Translations under genes and position numbers: made by a program
Source of the DNA: an uncultured Bacteroidales bacterium
GTDB taxonomy: Bacteria; Bacteroidota; Bacteroidia; Bacteroidales; P3
Direction of reading: 5' to 3'
Assembly (NCBI GenBank): GCA_900319595.1
Contig: ONOZ01000155.1
Location: 1 to 13,110 of the forward strand
DNA length: 13,110 nucleotides
The notes under the pieces: model-generated
The model's input: only the letters and a program-made list of their open reading frames with translations
The model's database searches: none
What the model was told of the DNA's origin: nothing
In this document: piece after piece, positions 1 through 6,534 of the stretch
How the letters are laid out: each line of letters starts with the position of its first letter
How positions within the stretch are numbered: the first letter of the stretch is position 1

Positions 1-885
1 ATCTATGATACAAAAGCCTCTATTGTTATTGTAAATGAGAGTTTGGAGTTAGAAAAAACGACTCCCGCAACTTTGATTAGAGTAAAAGACGCTTATAGTA
101 GTTTTGCAACCTTATTGGAGTTGGTAAATCAATATCGTTTCAATCGTACAGGCATATCTTCTTTGGCATTTATCAACGAGAGTGCGAGCGTTGGGCAAGA
201 TTGTTATATAGGTGAATATGCGGTAATTGATAAGGGTGCGAAAATTGGCAGTAATTGCAAAATTTACCCTCAGGTTTATGTTGGTGAGAATGTGCAAATT
301 GGCGATAATGTTGTTTTGTATTCGGGTGTAAAAATCTACCATGATGTAGTTATTGGTAACGATTGTATCATTCATTCGGGTGCTGTAATTGGGGCAGATG
401 GTTTTGGTTTTGCTCCTTTGGAAGATGGAAGTTTTAAAAAGATTCCTCAGACAGGAAATGTTATTATAGAGGACAATGTAGAAATTGGAGCAAACACTTG
501 TGTAGATAGGAGTACTATGGGTGCAACTATTATCTATAAAGGTGCGAAGATTGATAATTTGTGTCAGATCGCTCATAATGTTACAGTTGGCAGACATACT
601 GTTATAGCAGCACAAACGGGTTTGGCAGGTAGTGTGCATTTGGGTGAGAATTGTTTTATAGGTGGTCAGGTTGGCATTATTGGACATTTGAAAATTGGCA
701 ACAGAGTCAAAATGGCAGCAAAAAGTGGTGTAATCTCCAATCTGAAAGATGATACACAAATTATGGGTTTCCCAGAAATGTATGCAAGAGATTTTATGCG
801 AAGTTATGTTTTGTTCAAGAAATTGCCAGAGATGGAAAAACGGCTAATGGAATTGGAAAACAAACTAAGGGACAATGAAAAATAA
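1..885 (+). CDS. lpxD: UDP-3-O-acylglucosamine N-acyltransferase LpxD, 5'-truncated by the window edge
   Basis: LpxD adds the N-linked hydroxyacyl chain from acyl-ACP to UDP-3-O-acylglucosamine, the third step of lipid A synthesis, in the cytoplasm. The frame is open from base 1 and reads IYDTKASIVIV at the edge, so the true start lies upstream. There are 294 codons here against roughly 340-350 in the family, so about 50 N-terminal residues are missing. The end of the N-terminal uridine-binding domain (PATLIRVKDAYSSFA) is followed by a long left-handed beta-helix of hexapeptide repeats such as IGDNVV and IGNDCI, the GADGFGFAP loop, and AHNVTVG, whose histidine (visible residue 192) matches the catalytic histidine of the family. 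A helical C-terminal tail follows. A TTG at 43 could be mistaken for a start but lies inside the conserved domain. The next gene begins 4 bases after the stop, which suggests co-transcription. Confidence 0.95.
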   Translation: MYDTKASIVIVNESLELEKTTPATLIRVKDAYSSFATLLELVNQYRFNRTGISSLAFINESASVGQDCYIGEYAVIDKGAKIGSNCKIYPQVYVGENVQIGDNVVLYSGVKIYHDVVIGNDCIIHSGAVIGADGFGFAPLEDGSFKKIPQTGNVIIEDNVEIGANTCVDRSTMGATIIYKGAKIDNLCQIAHNVTVGRHTVIAAQTGLAGSVHLGENCFIGGQVGIIGHLKIGNRVKMAAKSGVISNLKDDTQIMGFPEMYARDFMRSYVLFKKLPEMEKRLMELENKLRDNEK

Positions 886-889
886 TTAG

Positions 890-2482
890 GTGGCTTACAT
901 TGATATTTTCATATTAAGCGTTTTATCGGCGGGAATGATTTATTCTCCATTCCTGTTTACCATGGCATTGATTTTGATGTCTTTACGTATAATTCTACAT
1001 ATAGGACAAGGTTTTTATACGCACCGATTCAATTATTTTTCTTTATTCAGACGATACGACTTGACTAAAATTCTATTTTTTCTATTATCTTTCTTTATTT
1101 TTAATATAGTAGGATTGCTTTGGACGGAGAATTTGGGTGCAGGGTTTAGAGAATTAAATCACAAATTGCCATTTCTTATAATTCCACTTTATGTTTTGTG
1201 TGTTTGTCCTTTTGAAAATAAGGTGCTTAAATTTTCGTTTATCATTTATTTGCTTTTGCTCGGAGGGGGAATGATTATAGGAATTTTCAACTATTTTACC
1301 TCGCCCTATACTGATGGCAGGTTTCTTATTCCTCATACACGAAATATTTCTTTTGCCTTTCAAATATGTTTTGCCATTGGTGTTATGACAATTTACGCTA
1401 ATCGTAATCGCAAGGAAATTAGATATGTATTGCCTATAATTCTGTTCTTTATATTCTATTTGTTTTTGGCTTCATTGCTTAGCGGTATTGTTACTTTGGG
1501 CGTTTTGGTTTTTTGTACATTGGTCTATATTCTAAGGAAAAAAGACAAAAAATATGCTTTGTTGTCTATTCTCCTATTTACTATTGTTGTATTGATTTCT
1601 GGATATTGGTTATATATACAAATCAATAATTATTTCTCACCCAAAGAGCCATTAGTTACTCATACTGAGCAGAAAACGCAATTAGGAGGGACTTATCGCG
1701 ACAATTCAGATACGTTTATAGAAAATGGTTATTATGTTGGAAATTATTGCTGTCCCGATGAGGTTAATCTGGCGTGGGAAGAGCGTACTGGTTTGAATAT
1801 CACGGATTTTTGCGAAGGTAAGCAACAAGGAGAGCATTTTCATTATTATGATATTATCTACCGCTATTTAAATTCCAAAGGTTTAAGAAAAGATTATCAA
1901 GGCGTTAAATCGCTAACAGAGAAAGATATAGAGAATATTAAGCAAGGTTTTTCCAATGTTGTTTATGCCGAAGGTTTTTCTTTGAAGGCAAGGTTATACA
2001 GAACTTTTTATGAGTTTGAATGTTATAGCCGTACAGGAGAGGTGGAGAATATGAGTTTGATACAGCGTTTGATTTGGAGTGATAATGCATTGAAAATCAT
2101 AAAACAACAGCCTATATTAGGGAGTGGGACGGGAGATGTGAAAGAGGATTTGGATAGGGAATTGATGAAGACCTACCCCGAGTTGTGTAAAGTGAATAAT
2201 GACCCACATAACTTATTGATTTACATTTGTGCAACTTTTGGAATAGTAGGTTTATTATATGTAATTTTCGTTTTCGTTTTGGCTTTTTGGAATGGCAAGA
2301 TGTTGGATAACAAATATTTCGTCTTGTTTGTTGTAATATGCTTGTGTTGGACGTTTTGTGAGAGTTTTTTTGAGCGAATAGATGGTATGGCGTTTTTCAG
2401 TTTCTTATTTTCATATTTTTATTTACAAAAAATCTCATATAATAATTTGCTGTATAACAAAGAAAGATCTGTAAAGATTTAG
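890..2482 (+). CDS. O-antigen ligase/polymerase-like polytopic membrane protein
   Basis: This 530-aa inner-membrane protein has about ten hydrophobic segments: roughly eight before residue 245, a large soluble, presumably periplasmic loop at about 250-425, and two or three more segments to the end. The loop carries a block that I recall from Bacteroidetes O-antigen ligases (SKGLRKDYQGVKSLT, residues 329-343), then IIKQQPILGSGTGDV, and NDPHN at 437-441, the PHN signature of the WaaL/Wzy family whose histidine is important for glycan transfer. The likely role is moving a lipid-linked glycan to lipid A-core or polymerising it; which of the two cannot be told here. The start is GTG, because an in-frame TAG lies directly upstream; the next choice, ATG at 935, would remove part of the first membrane segment. 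The gap to lpxD is only 4 bases, which fits a shared transcript for envelope glycolipid genes. The stop overlaps that of the convergent patatin gene. Confidence 0.82.
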   Translation: MAYIDIFILSVLSAGMIYSPFLFTMALILMSLRIILHIGQGFYTHRFNYFSLFRRYDLTKILFFLLSFFIFNIVGLLWTENLGAGFRELNHKLPFLIIPLYVLCVCPFENKVLKFSFIIYLLLLGGGMIIGIFNYFTSPYTDGRFLIPHTRNISFAFQICFAIGVMTIYANRNRKEIRYVLPIILFFIFYLFLASLLSGIVTLGVLVFCTLVYILRKKDKKYALLSILLFTIVVLISGYWLYIQINNYFSPKEPLVTHTEQKTQLGGTYRDNSDTFIENGYYVGNYCCPDEVNLAWEERTGLNITDFCEGKQQGEHFHYYDIIYRYLNSKGLRKDYQGVKSLTEKDIENIKQGFSNVVYAEGFSLKARLYRTFYEFECYSRTGEVENMSLIQRLIWSDNALKIIKQQPILGSGTGDVKEDLDRELMKTYPELCKVNNDPHNLLIYICATFGIVGLLYVIFVFVLAFWNGKMLDNKYFVLFVVICLCWTFCESFFERIDGMAFFSFLFSYFYLQKISYNNLLYNKERSVKI

Positions 2483-4701
2483 AATTCATAGCCAATATTT
2501 ACAAATAGATATGCCTTTTTTGTATGGTTGGAATAACCCAAAGATGCACCCAAAGGACCTATCAACGAATTAAAAGCATACCCTAATCTTGTACCCCAAA
2601 TTATAGAAGAGGAGAAAATGTCTTTCAATTTATCATCAGCAAAACTACCTGCAAACGAAAGGGATAAGTAATTGTTTTTGGTTAATCTATACTTTGTCGT
2701 TAAATCCAAAGCAGAGAAATTGTTTGGCATTATTTCCACGTTACCAATTCCCGCAAACGCCACTTGTTGAGGTAGATAGTGTCCAAAATATTCTCCACCA
2801 GCACAATTCATTAAAACCGTAGGAATGCCCTTGCCAAAAATATTTCTGCCATATATCATTGGGGTAAAAGCAATCTTTTTATTGAGTCTAAAATTCTTTT
2901 GATAACGATACGAAATAATACTTATAGGTACGTCATTGTCAAATTGATACAAATTATCCGTATATAGTCCATAGTGCAAATTGATATTCGTTCCTTGCAT
3001 TGAAAAATACTTGCTCAAACGGCTATCAAAGTCAAAATTTGCGTGATAGGAATAAGTGTGTGCAACAGGTGTGTATTTTTTTGCACGATTAGAAGACAGA
3101 ATGTGTTTGTAGCGATAGTAGTCCCAAAGTGCAAATATTTGAAAATCAACTTCCCTTTTTCTATTTAAAGATGTTCCGACTTTAATTTGATGCCAAAGAT
3201 AATCAGGATTGAAATCTTTGTCGCCGTGCCAATAAACATTTATGTCGTTATAGCGATAAGTATATGAAATTGAAAGATTTAGTAGCCGAGAAAGAGATAA
3301 ATCTCCTTGCAATTGTGCTAAACTTCGTTTGCCTAAACGTAAAGTTGTTTGCAAAAGAGTTGGTATAAAAAAGTTAAGTGGTACATAACTACATAGTTGC
3401 ATACTAACAATTTCCTCGTTATCAAAGCGGACGCCCATATAAATTTCTGCTGCTTTTTTACCATCGGTTTCCAATTTTATACCATAGCCGTCTTTATTGT
3501 ATTTGATTGAATATGAAGCATTATCATAGAATAAATTACCTCGTAACGCACTAATTGCTCGTTCTATTGTAGAAATATCGGTTGAGGAGCCTGCTTTTAA
3601 GTTAAATTTTTTGCATAAATACCTTATGTCAGTGTTACTTATATTATTAAATTCTACATCGCTAATTTTCATTCTTACATTTTGATTCTGCACACGATAA
3701 GGTTTTGGTCTTTGTGCTTGATAATCAATACCTACTCCAATTCTTTCTTTCAATTCCATCAATTCCTGCCATTTTTCCATAGTAGCCTGCTCACCTCTTT
3801 CAATTAGAGTGTCAATTGCTGAATGTGAGAAACTTGCAGCACTATATCCATCAATATTTACTTTTATGAAAACATCTGTCAAAGCGATATTTTCTTCTAA
3901 TTTGTTTATTGTATTGACGTCCATCAATTGATTGACAATAGAAGCGGCAGAGGTAAAATATTCAGGAGTTTTTTCCATATTGTTTTGAACGGATATTCCA
4001 ATGATTACGTCTGCACCCATAAGTTTTGCAACATCGGCAGGATAATTGTTTTTCAAACCTCCGTCTGCCAAAACCATACTATCCAACTCTACGGGCGAAA
4101 ACACGGCGGGAATACTCATAGAGGCACGCATTGCAAGGGCAAGATGACCAGAATGAAAATCCACCTCTTTGAATTTTGTCAAATCTGTTGCAACGCAAGC
4201 GAATGGAATCGGTAAAGTATTGAAGTCCAAGTCCTGATGATAGCCAACAGTTAGTCGTGTAAATAAATCCGAGATATTTTTCCCTTTTATTAAACCGGGA
4301 CCTAAGAATGAAAGATTGCCTTCATGCAAACCCATACGAAGCATATATATATCTTGCATTTTACGTTCTTTGAGTGTCATTTCATTAGGTGGTATTCTGT
4401 CAGAGAATAAGAATTGCCAGTCTTGTATTCTAAGCAACGAGTCCAGCATATCAGCACTATAACCAATGGAGTACAAGCCTCCCACCAATGCACCCATACT
4501 TGTTCCGACAATCATATCTATAGGTATTCCGCTTTGTTCCAATACTTTTAACGCTCCTACATGTGCCGAGCCTTTTGCTCCTCCACCAGACAATACGACT
4601 GCTACTTTTTTTCTTTCCGTTTGTGCTGTGCAGTTATTATAATTATCGTAAAAGCAGATATTTGCAACTAAAATTATTGATAATAAAGCAGACTTTTTCA
4701 T
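2479..4701 (-). CDS. Patatin-like phospholipase with POTRA-like region and C-terminal outer-membrane beta-barrel
   Basis: The protein has 740 aa from ATG at 4701; a TTG two codons upstream also fits but is less likely. Residues 1-27 look like a Sec signal peptide (MKKSALLSIILVANIC, then TAQ). The patatin domain follows, with the oxyanion loop GGGAKG at 39-44, the nucleophile elbow GTSMG with Ser68, the ASMSIP segment and the DGG motif with Asp213, so the Ser-Asp dyad is intact. Residues about 335-405 resemble a POTRA domain, and the rest is aromatic-rich alternating strand sequence ending in phenylalanine, as in BamA/Omp85-family barrels. This matches the PlpD-like (type Vd) layout, in which the barrel tethers or exports a phospholipase A-type lipase at the outer membrane. 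Substrate and surface exposure are inference. It is the last gene of a possible HU-smalltalk-patatin run and meets the ligase gene tail to tail. A long inverted repeat begins at the G of its start codon. Confidence 0.9.
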   Translation of the reverse strand: MKKSALLSIILVANICFYDNYNNCTAQTERKKVAVVLSGGGAKGSAHVGALKVLEQSGIPIDMIVGTSMGALVGGLYSIGYSADMLDSLLRIQDWQFLFSDRIPPNEMTLKERKMQDIYMLRMGLHEGNLSFLGPGLIKGKNISDLFTRLTVGYHQDLDFNTLPIPFACVATDLTKFKEVDFHSGHLALAMRASMSIPAVFSPVELDSMVLADGGLKNNYPADVAKLMGADVIIGISVQNNMEKTPEYFTSAASIVNQLMDVNTINKLEENIALTDVFIKVNIDGYSAASFSHSAIDTLIERGEQATMEKWQELMELKERIGVGIDYQAQRPKPYRVQNQNVRMKISDVEFNNISNTDIRYLCKKFNLKAGSSTDISTIERAISALRGNLFYDNASYSIKYNKDGYGIKLETDGKKAAEIYMGVRFDNEEIVSMQLCSYVPLNFFIPTLLQTTLRLGKRSLAQLQGDLSLSRLLNLSISYTYRYNDINVYWHGDKDFNPDYLWHQIKVGTSLNRKREVDFQIFALWDYYRYKHILSSNRAKKYTPVAHTYSYHANFDFDSRLSKYFSMQGTNINLHYGLYTDNLYQFDNDVPISIISYRYQKNFRLNKKIAFTPMIYGRNIFGKGIPTVLMNCAGGEYFGHYLPQQVAFAGIGNVEIMPNNFSALDLTTKYRLTKNNYLSLSFAGSFADDKLKDIFSSSIIWGTRLGYAFNSLIGPLGASLGYSNHTKKAYLFVNIGYEF

Positions 4702-4747
4702 AATCAAAAATAGCGTTGAACCATTTATATAACGGAAAAAGTCTGCT
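4687..4747 (-). repeat. 13-bp perfect inverted repeat overlapping the patatin start codon
   Basis: Arms 4687-4699 and 4735-4747 are perfectly complementary (arm AGCAGACTTTTTC on the minus strand, with GAAAAAGTCTGCT in the coding sequence). The 35-base loop holds the bases just upstream of the start. In the minus-strand RNA the second arm begins at the G of the start ATG, so folding would pair the start codon and the first codons. It could block translation, act as an attenuator after the smalltalk gene (21 bases downstream of its stop), or be chance. Confidence 0.6.
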
Positions 4748-4767
4748 GTTATTATTATATAAGCGTT

Positions 4768-4872
4768 TTATCTAAAAATTTGTGCAGCCACTTGACCTGT
4801 TACAAATCCACTTAACGCTGTGAGAATGACAATTGTAATTTCAATTACTTTTTTCCAATTTATTTTTTTCAT
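4768..4872 (-). CDS. Smalltalk protein (34-aa small membrane protein)
   Basis: This short gene reads MKKINWKKVIEITIVILTA, then LSGFVTGQVAAQIFR, and stops at TAA (4768-4770). The layout is a short basic N-terminus with Lys-Trp-Lys-Lys followed by one hydrophobic helix with a glycine break. It fits the 'smalltalk protein' family of Bacteroidales, tiny membrane proteins that I recall being found next to HU-like DNA-binding proteins; an HU-like gene lies directly upstream on the same strand, so both sequence and context agree. The molecular function of the family is not known to me. The ATG is preceded by an A-rich stretch (ACACAGAAA) without a Shine-Dalgarno sequence, as for most genes here. It lies 109 bases after the HU gene, with a strong inverted repeat between them, and 66 bases before the patatin gene. 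Confidence 0.8.
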   Translation of the reverse strand: MKKINWKKVIEITIVILTALSGFVTGQVAAQIFR

Positions 4873-4919
4873 TTTCTGTGTTTTTTTATGATGTTAGTTA
4901 ATGATTTTATAGTTAGAAA

Positions 4920-4973
4920 TTAGTAATGAGTAATTACACGAAGCGATTAAAGTTGCTAATTACTCATTACTAA
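4920..4973. repeat. 17-bp perfect inverted repeat between the HU and smalltalk genes
   Basis: Arms 4920-4936 (TTAGTAATGAGTAATTA) and 4957-4973 are exact reverse complements around a 20-base loop. On the minus strand the hairpin starts 8 bases after the HU stop codon. It has no clear T tract, so it is not a standard terminator. Its sequence belongs with the similar AT-rich stretches at 8394-8516 and 9981-10000; the 12-mer TTGCTAATTACT occurs both here (4953) and at 8485. It may be a small dispersed element, or an mRNA-stabilising or processing hairpin. Confidence 0.75.
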
Positions 4974-4981
4974 ATTACTAA

Positions 4982-5380
4982 TTAGTTGTACTTGATTTTA
5001 GATAAATCCTTGAACTCTAAAGTTGCGTTTTTCATAGTTTTTTTGAATGCAACTGAAGGATAAAAACGGCAACTAACTCGCTTAATTGTGCTGTCATCAA
5101 CTTCATCTGCAGTTCTTACTGCTTTACTTTTGATGGTTGGAATAAACGCTCCAAGTGTGCCAAATTTTACTGCTGAACCGTTCATAACATGATTAGAAAC
5201 GTGAATTTCAAATGCTTTCAATGCTAACAATACATCAGGATAAGACATACTTGTTGCGTGAGAGATTTCTTTGGCAATAGTGTCCAAAGTTGTGTCTTGA
5301 TTGCGATACACTTTTGCGATGTATCTTTCCTCGGGTGTTCCATTAAATTTAATGGTACGTTTTGATTTGATATAGTACAT
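4982..5380 (-). CDS. HU-family (HU/IHF-like) DNA-binding protein, Bacteroidales type
   Basis: This 132-aa basic protein begins MYYIKSKRTIKFNGTPEE and fits the HU-like DNA-binding proteins common in Bacteroidales, which are longer than classical HU (about 90 aa). Features of the fold are an N-terminal helical part with alternating hydrophobic residues (LDTIAKEISHATSMSYPDV), a helix up to NHVMNGSAVKFGTLGAFIP, in which the glycine turn GTLGAF matches the conserved G-F-G-x-F region of HU, and a basic region KSKAVRTADEV for DNA contact. The C-terminal extension (YPSVAFKKTMKN) is typical of this subgroup. It probably binds or bends DNA non-specifically; a cell-envelope role suggested by its neighbours is only inference. 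A promoter matching the Bacteroidetes consensus lies about 120 bases upstream, leaving a long leader. The ATG at 5380 has no Shine-Dalgarno sequence. The smalltalk gene follows on the same strand. Confidence 0.85.
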   Translation of the reverse strand: MYYIKSKRTIKFNGTPEERYIAKVYRNQDTTLDTIAKEISHATSMSYPDVLLALKAFEIHVSNHVMNGSAVKFGTLGAFIPTIKSKAVRTADEVDDSTIKRVSCRFYPSVAFKKTMKNATLEFKDLSKIKYN

Positions 5381-5404
5381 AAAACTGATAGATTTTATGT
5401 ATAT

Positions 5405-5438
5405 GCTCTGAGATTTTTAGAATTTGATTATTCAGAGC
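5405..5438 (-). promoter_or_regulatory. Stem-loop in the HU leader
   Basis: GCTCTGA (5405-5411) and TCAGAGC (5432-5438) form a perfect 7-bp inverted repeat with a 20-base loop, inside the roughly 110-base untranslated leader of the HU gene and 25-58 bases before its start codon. It could be a leader structure that tunes translation or RNA stability. The arms are short, so chance is possible. Confidence 0.35.
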
Positions 5439-5498
5439 CTAACGAATAGGAGTTTTTTAATAGTTTTTTCTCCTTTTTCGTTCCTTGGTTTCATATTG

Positions 5499-5530
5499 CA
5501 AAATTACAACATTTTTAATTATTGACCAAA
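5499..5530 (-). promoter_or_regulatory. Bacteroidetes-type promoter of the HU gene
   Basis: On the minus strand, TTTG (5530-5527), a 20-base spacer and TAATTTTG (5506-5499) match the Bacteroidetes primary sigma consensus TTTG-N19/20-TAnnTTTG exactly. Transcription would start near 5490-5494, giving a leader of about 110 bases before the HU start at 5380. The next gene upstream on this strand (198 aa) ends only about 28 bases away, so this promoter would start a separate transcript. Confidence 0.7.
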
Positions 5531-5557
5531 TATTTAAGCAATAATTTTAACATTTTT

Positions 5558-6154
5558 TTATTGTTCAATGCTTGTATATTCAAAATCAGGTTGTTCATAG
5601 ATAGCGTAACCTAAAAAATACTCTCCTCTTGTATAAGGATATTCTATTTTCAATGTGGGGTTACAGGATTGTTTTAAATTGATTTTAAATTTCTTTACAT
5701 CTTTGATATGTAGATATTTCAATAATTGTTTTGTTGCACTTTTAATTAGTGTTGCTTTGATGCAAGTATGGAGCGGGAAAATAGCAATACCATAGCATTT
5801 ATTACGTTTAGGGTCGTGCTTTTGTGTCTCAAATAGTGAATAGGACAGGTCGCAAAGTAAGATTTTTTTGATAAACTCTTCCCAATCCTTTGTTTTACTA
5901 TTTTGAATTACGATTCTTAATGCCGAGATTTGCATATTTTCTGCACTATTTTTTCTTTGTCCTTTCATATTGAATCCTAACATATATTTACTGTTAGACT
6001 TTGTTGTGTTATCGATAGGTGTAATTGTCTTATAAAGAAACTCGTGCTTGTTTAGAATAGATATTTCGGCATGTTTCTTTGGCTGTTGTTCGCTAATGAT
6101 AATCATTTTGTTTGATGTTTGCTTTTGCAACTTGTTTAAACCTTTGTTTTTCAT
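5558..6154 (-). CDS. Hypothetical protein, 198 aa, lysine-rich, coupled to the 72-aa gene
   Basis: I do not recognise this protein. It is basic, with many lysines (MKNKGLNKLQKQTSNK at the start), no signal peptide and no membrane segment, so it is probably cytoplasmic. The N-terminal 20 residues look disordered. The middle (about 45-125) is mixed sequence with ALRIVIQNSKTKDWEEFI and GIAIFPLHTC, and the end carries KINLKQSCNPTLKIEYPYT and GEYFLGYAIYEQ, which suggest a mixed alpha/beta fold. Its ATG overlaps the stop of the 72-aa gene (ATGA, 6151-6154), and there is no Shine-Dalgarno sequence of its own, so translation is likely coupled. The two genes form a short operon of their own between the HU and YitT genes. 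Lysine- and asparagine-rich composition and the lack of known relatives would fit recent acquisition, but no mobile gene is visible nearby. Function unknown. Confidence 0.6.
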   Translation of the reverse strand: MKNKGLNKLQKQTSNKMIIISEQQPKKHAEISILNKHEFLYKTITPIDNTTKSNSKYMLGFNMKGQRKNSAENMQISALRIVIQNSKTKDWEEFIKKILLCDLSYSLFETQKHDPKRNKCYGIAIFPLHTCIKATLIKSATKQLLKYLHIKDVKKFKINLKQSCNPTLKIEYPYTRGEYFLGYAIYEQPDFEYTSIEQ

Positions 6155-6369
6155 TTCTTTTGATTTTTTCTTTGACGTTTAACATTTGTAATAAAGATTT
6201 TTTTACCGACTTGTTTTCCAAAACCTTTCATTTCTATGGTATCTTCCCATCTAATATACATAATGGCAAGAATGTCGGAGGAGGAAAATCCCAATCGTTT
6301 TAGTTTTTCACTTTCCAAAGTAATGATTTTGAAAAGATTTTTTCTTTGTTTGTTAGATGTCTTTTTCAT
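6151..6369 (-). CDS. Hypothetical small basic protein, 72 aa
   Basis: I do not recognise this 72-aa protein. It starts MKKTSNKQRKNLFKIITLES, has a middle segment LGFSSSDILAIMYIRWEDT and ends in a strongly basic tail NVKRQRKNQKK. It has no signal peptide or clear membrane helix. The basic ends would suit nucleic-acid binding, but no named motif is visible and this is only a possibility. The start ATG at 6369 is fixed by a strong Shine-Dalgarno sequence, AAGGAG (6380-6375), 5 bases upstream, which is unusual in this window. A TAATTTTG promoter box lies about 30 bases upstream, so the leader is short. Its stop overlaps the start of the 198-aa gene by ATGA, so the two are probably made together, with the small protein first, as in many two-component small operons. 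Confidence 0.6.
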   Translation of the reverse strand: MKKTSNKQRKNLFKIITLESEKLKRLGFSSSDILAIMYIRWEDTIEMKGFGKQVGKKIFITNVKRQRKNQKK

Positions 6370-6374
6370 GTAAT

Positions 6375-6405
6375 CTCCTTGTTTTTAATTTGTATTGCAA
6401 AATTA
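6375..6405 (-). promoter_or_regulatory. -7 box and strong Shine-Dalgarno of the 72/198-aa operon
   Basis: TAATTTTG (6405-6398) matches the Bacteroidetes -7 consensus; no good TTTG is seen 19-20 bases further upstream, so the promoter is half supported. Transcription would start around 6390, leaving a leader of about 20 bases with AAGGAG at 6380-6375, 5 bases before the ATG. Most other genes in the window have no such ribosome site. Confidence 0.5.
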
Positions 6406-6466
6406 CTTCTATAGCGACAATACATGGGAGATATGCAAGGGGATATGGAGGGGAGGTATAACAAAT

Positions 6467-6507
6467 TTGTCTGTCGTCTAAGGTTACAGATATTGGACAA
6501 CAGACAA
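6467..6507 (-). terminator. Possible transcript-end hairpin downstream of the YitT gene
   Basis: Arms 6467-6478 and 6496-6507 pair over 12 bases with a 17-base loop. The one irregular position is a G-U wobble in the minus-strand RNA but a C-A mismatch in the plus-strand RNA, so the structure favours the minus-strand transcript. It begins 28 bases after the YitT stop codon. The T tract that follows is poor (AAATTTGTTAT), so termination is uncertain. Confidence 0.45.
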
Positions 6508-6534
6508 TATTATAAAATGTTTTTAATCCTTTAT

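Noticed and set aside
112..759. Long minus-strand open frame antisense to lpxD
   Set aside because: It is the shadow of the repeated hexapeptide codons of lpxD. The translation is low in complexity and shows no domain.
4701..4712. TATTTTTG just before the patatin start as a -7 box
   Set aside because: It fits TAnnTTTG, but transcription would start at or after the ATG and no TTTG lies 19-20 bases upstream. A leaderless start is possible but not supported.
4908..4985. The 17-bp inverted repeat as a riboswitch or insertion sequence end
   Set aside because: There is no transposase, no conserved aptamer core and no target duplication that I can see.
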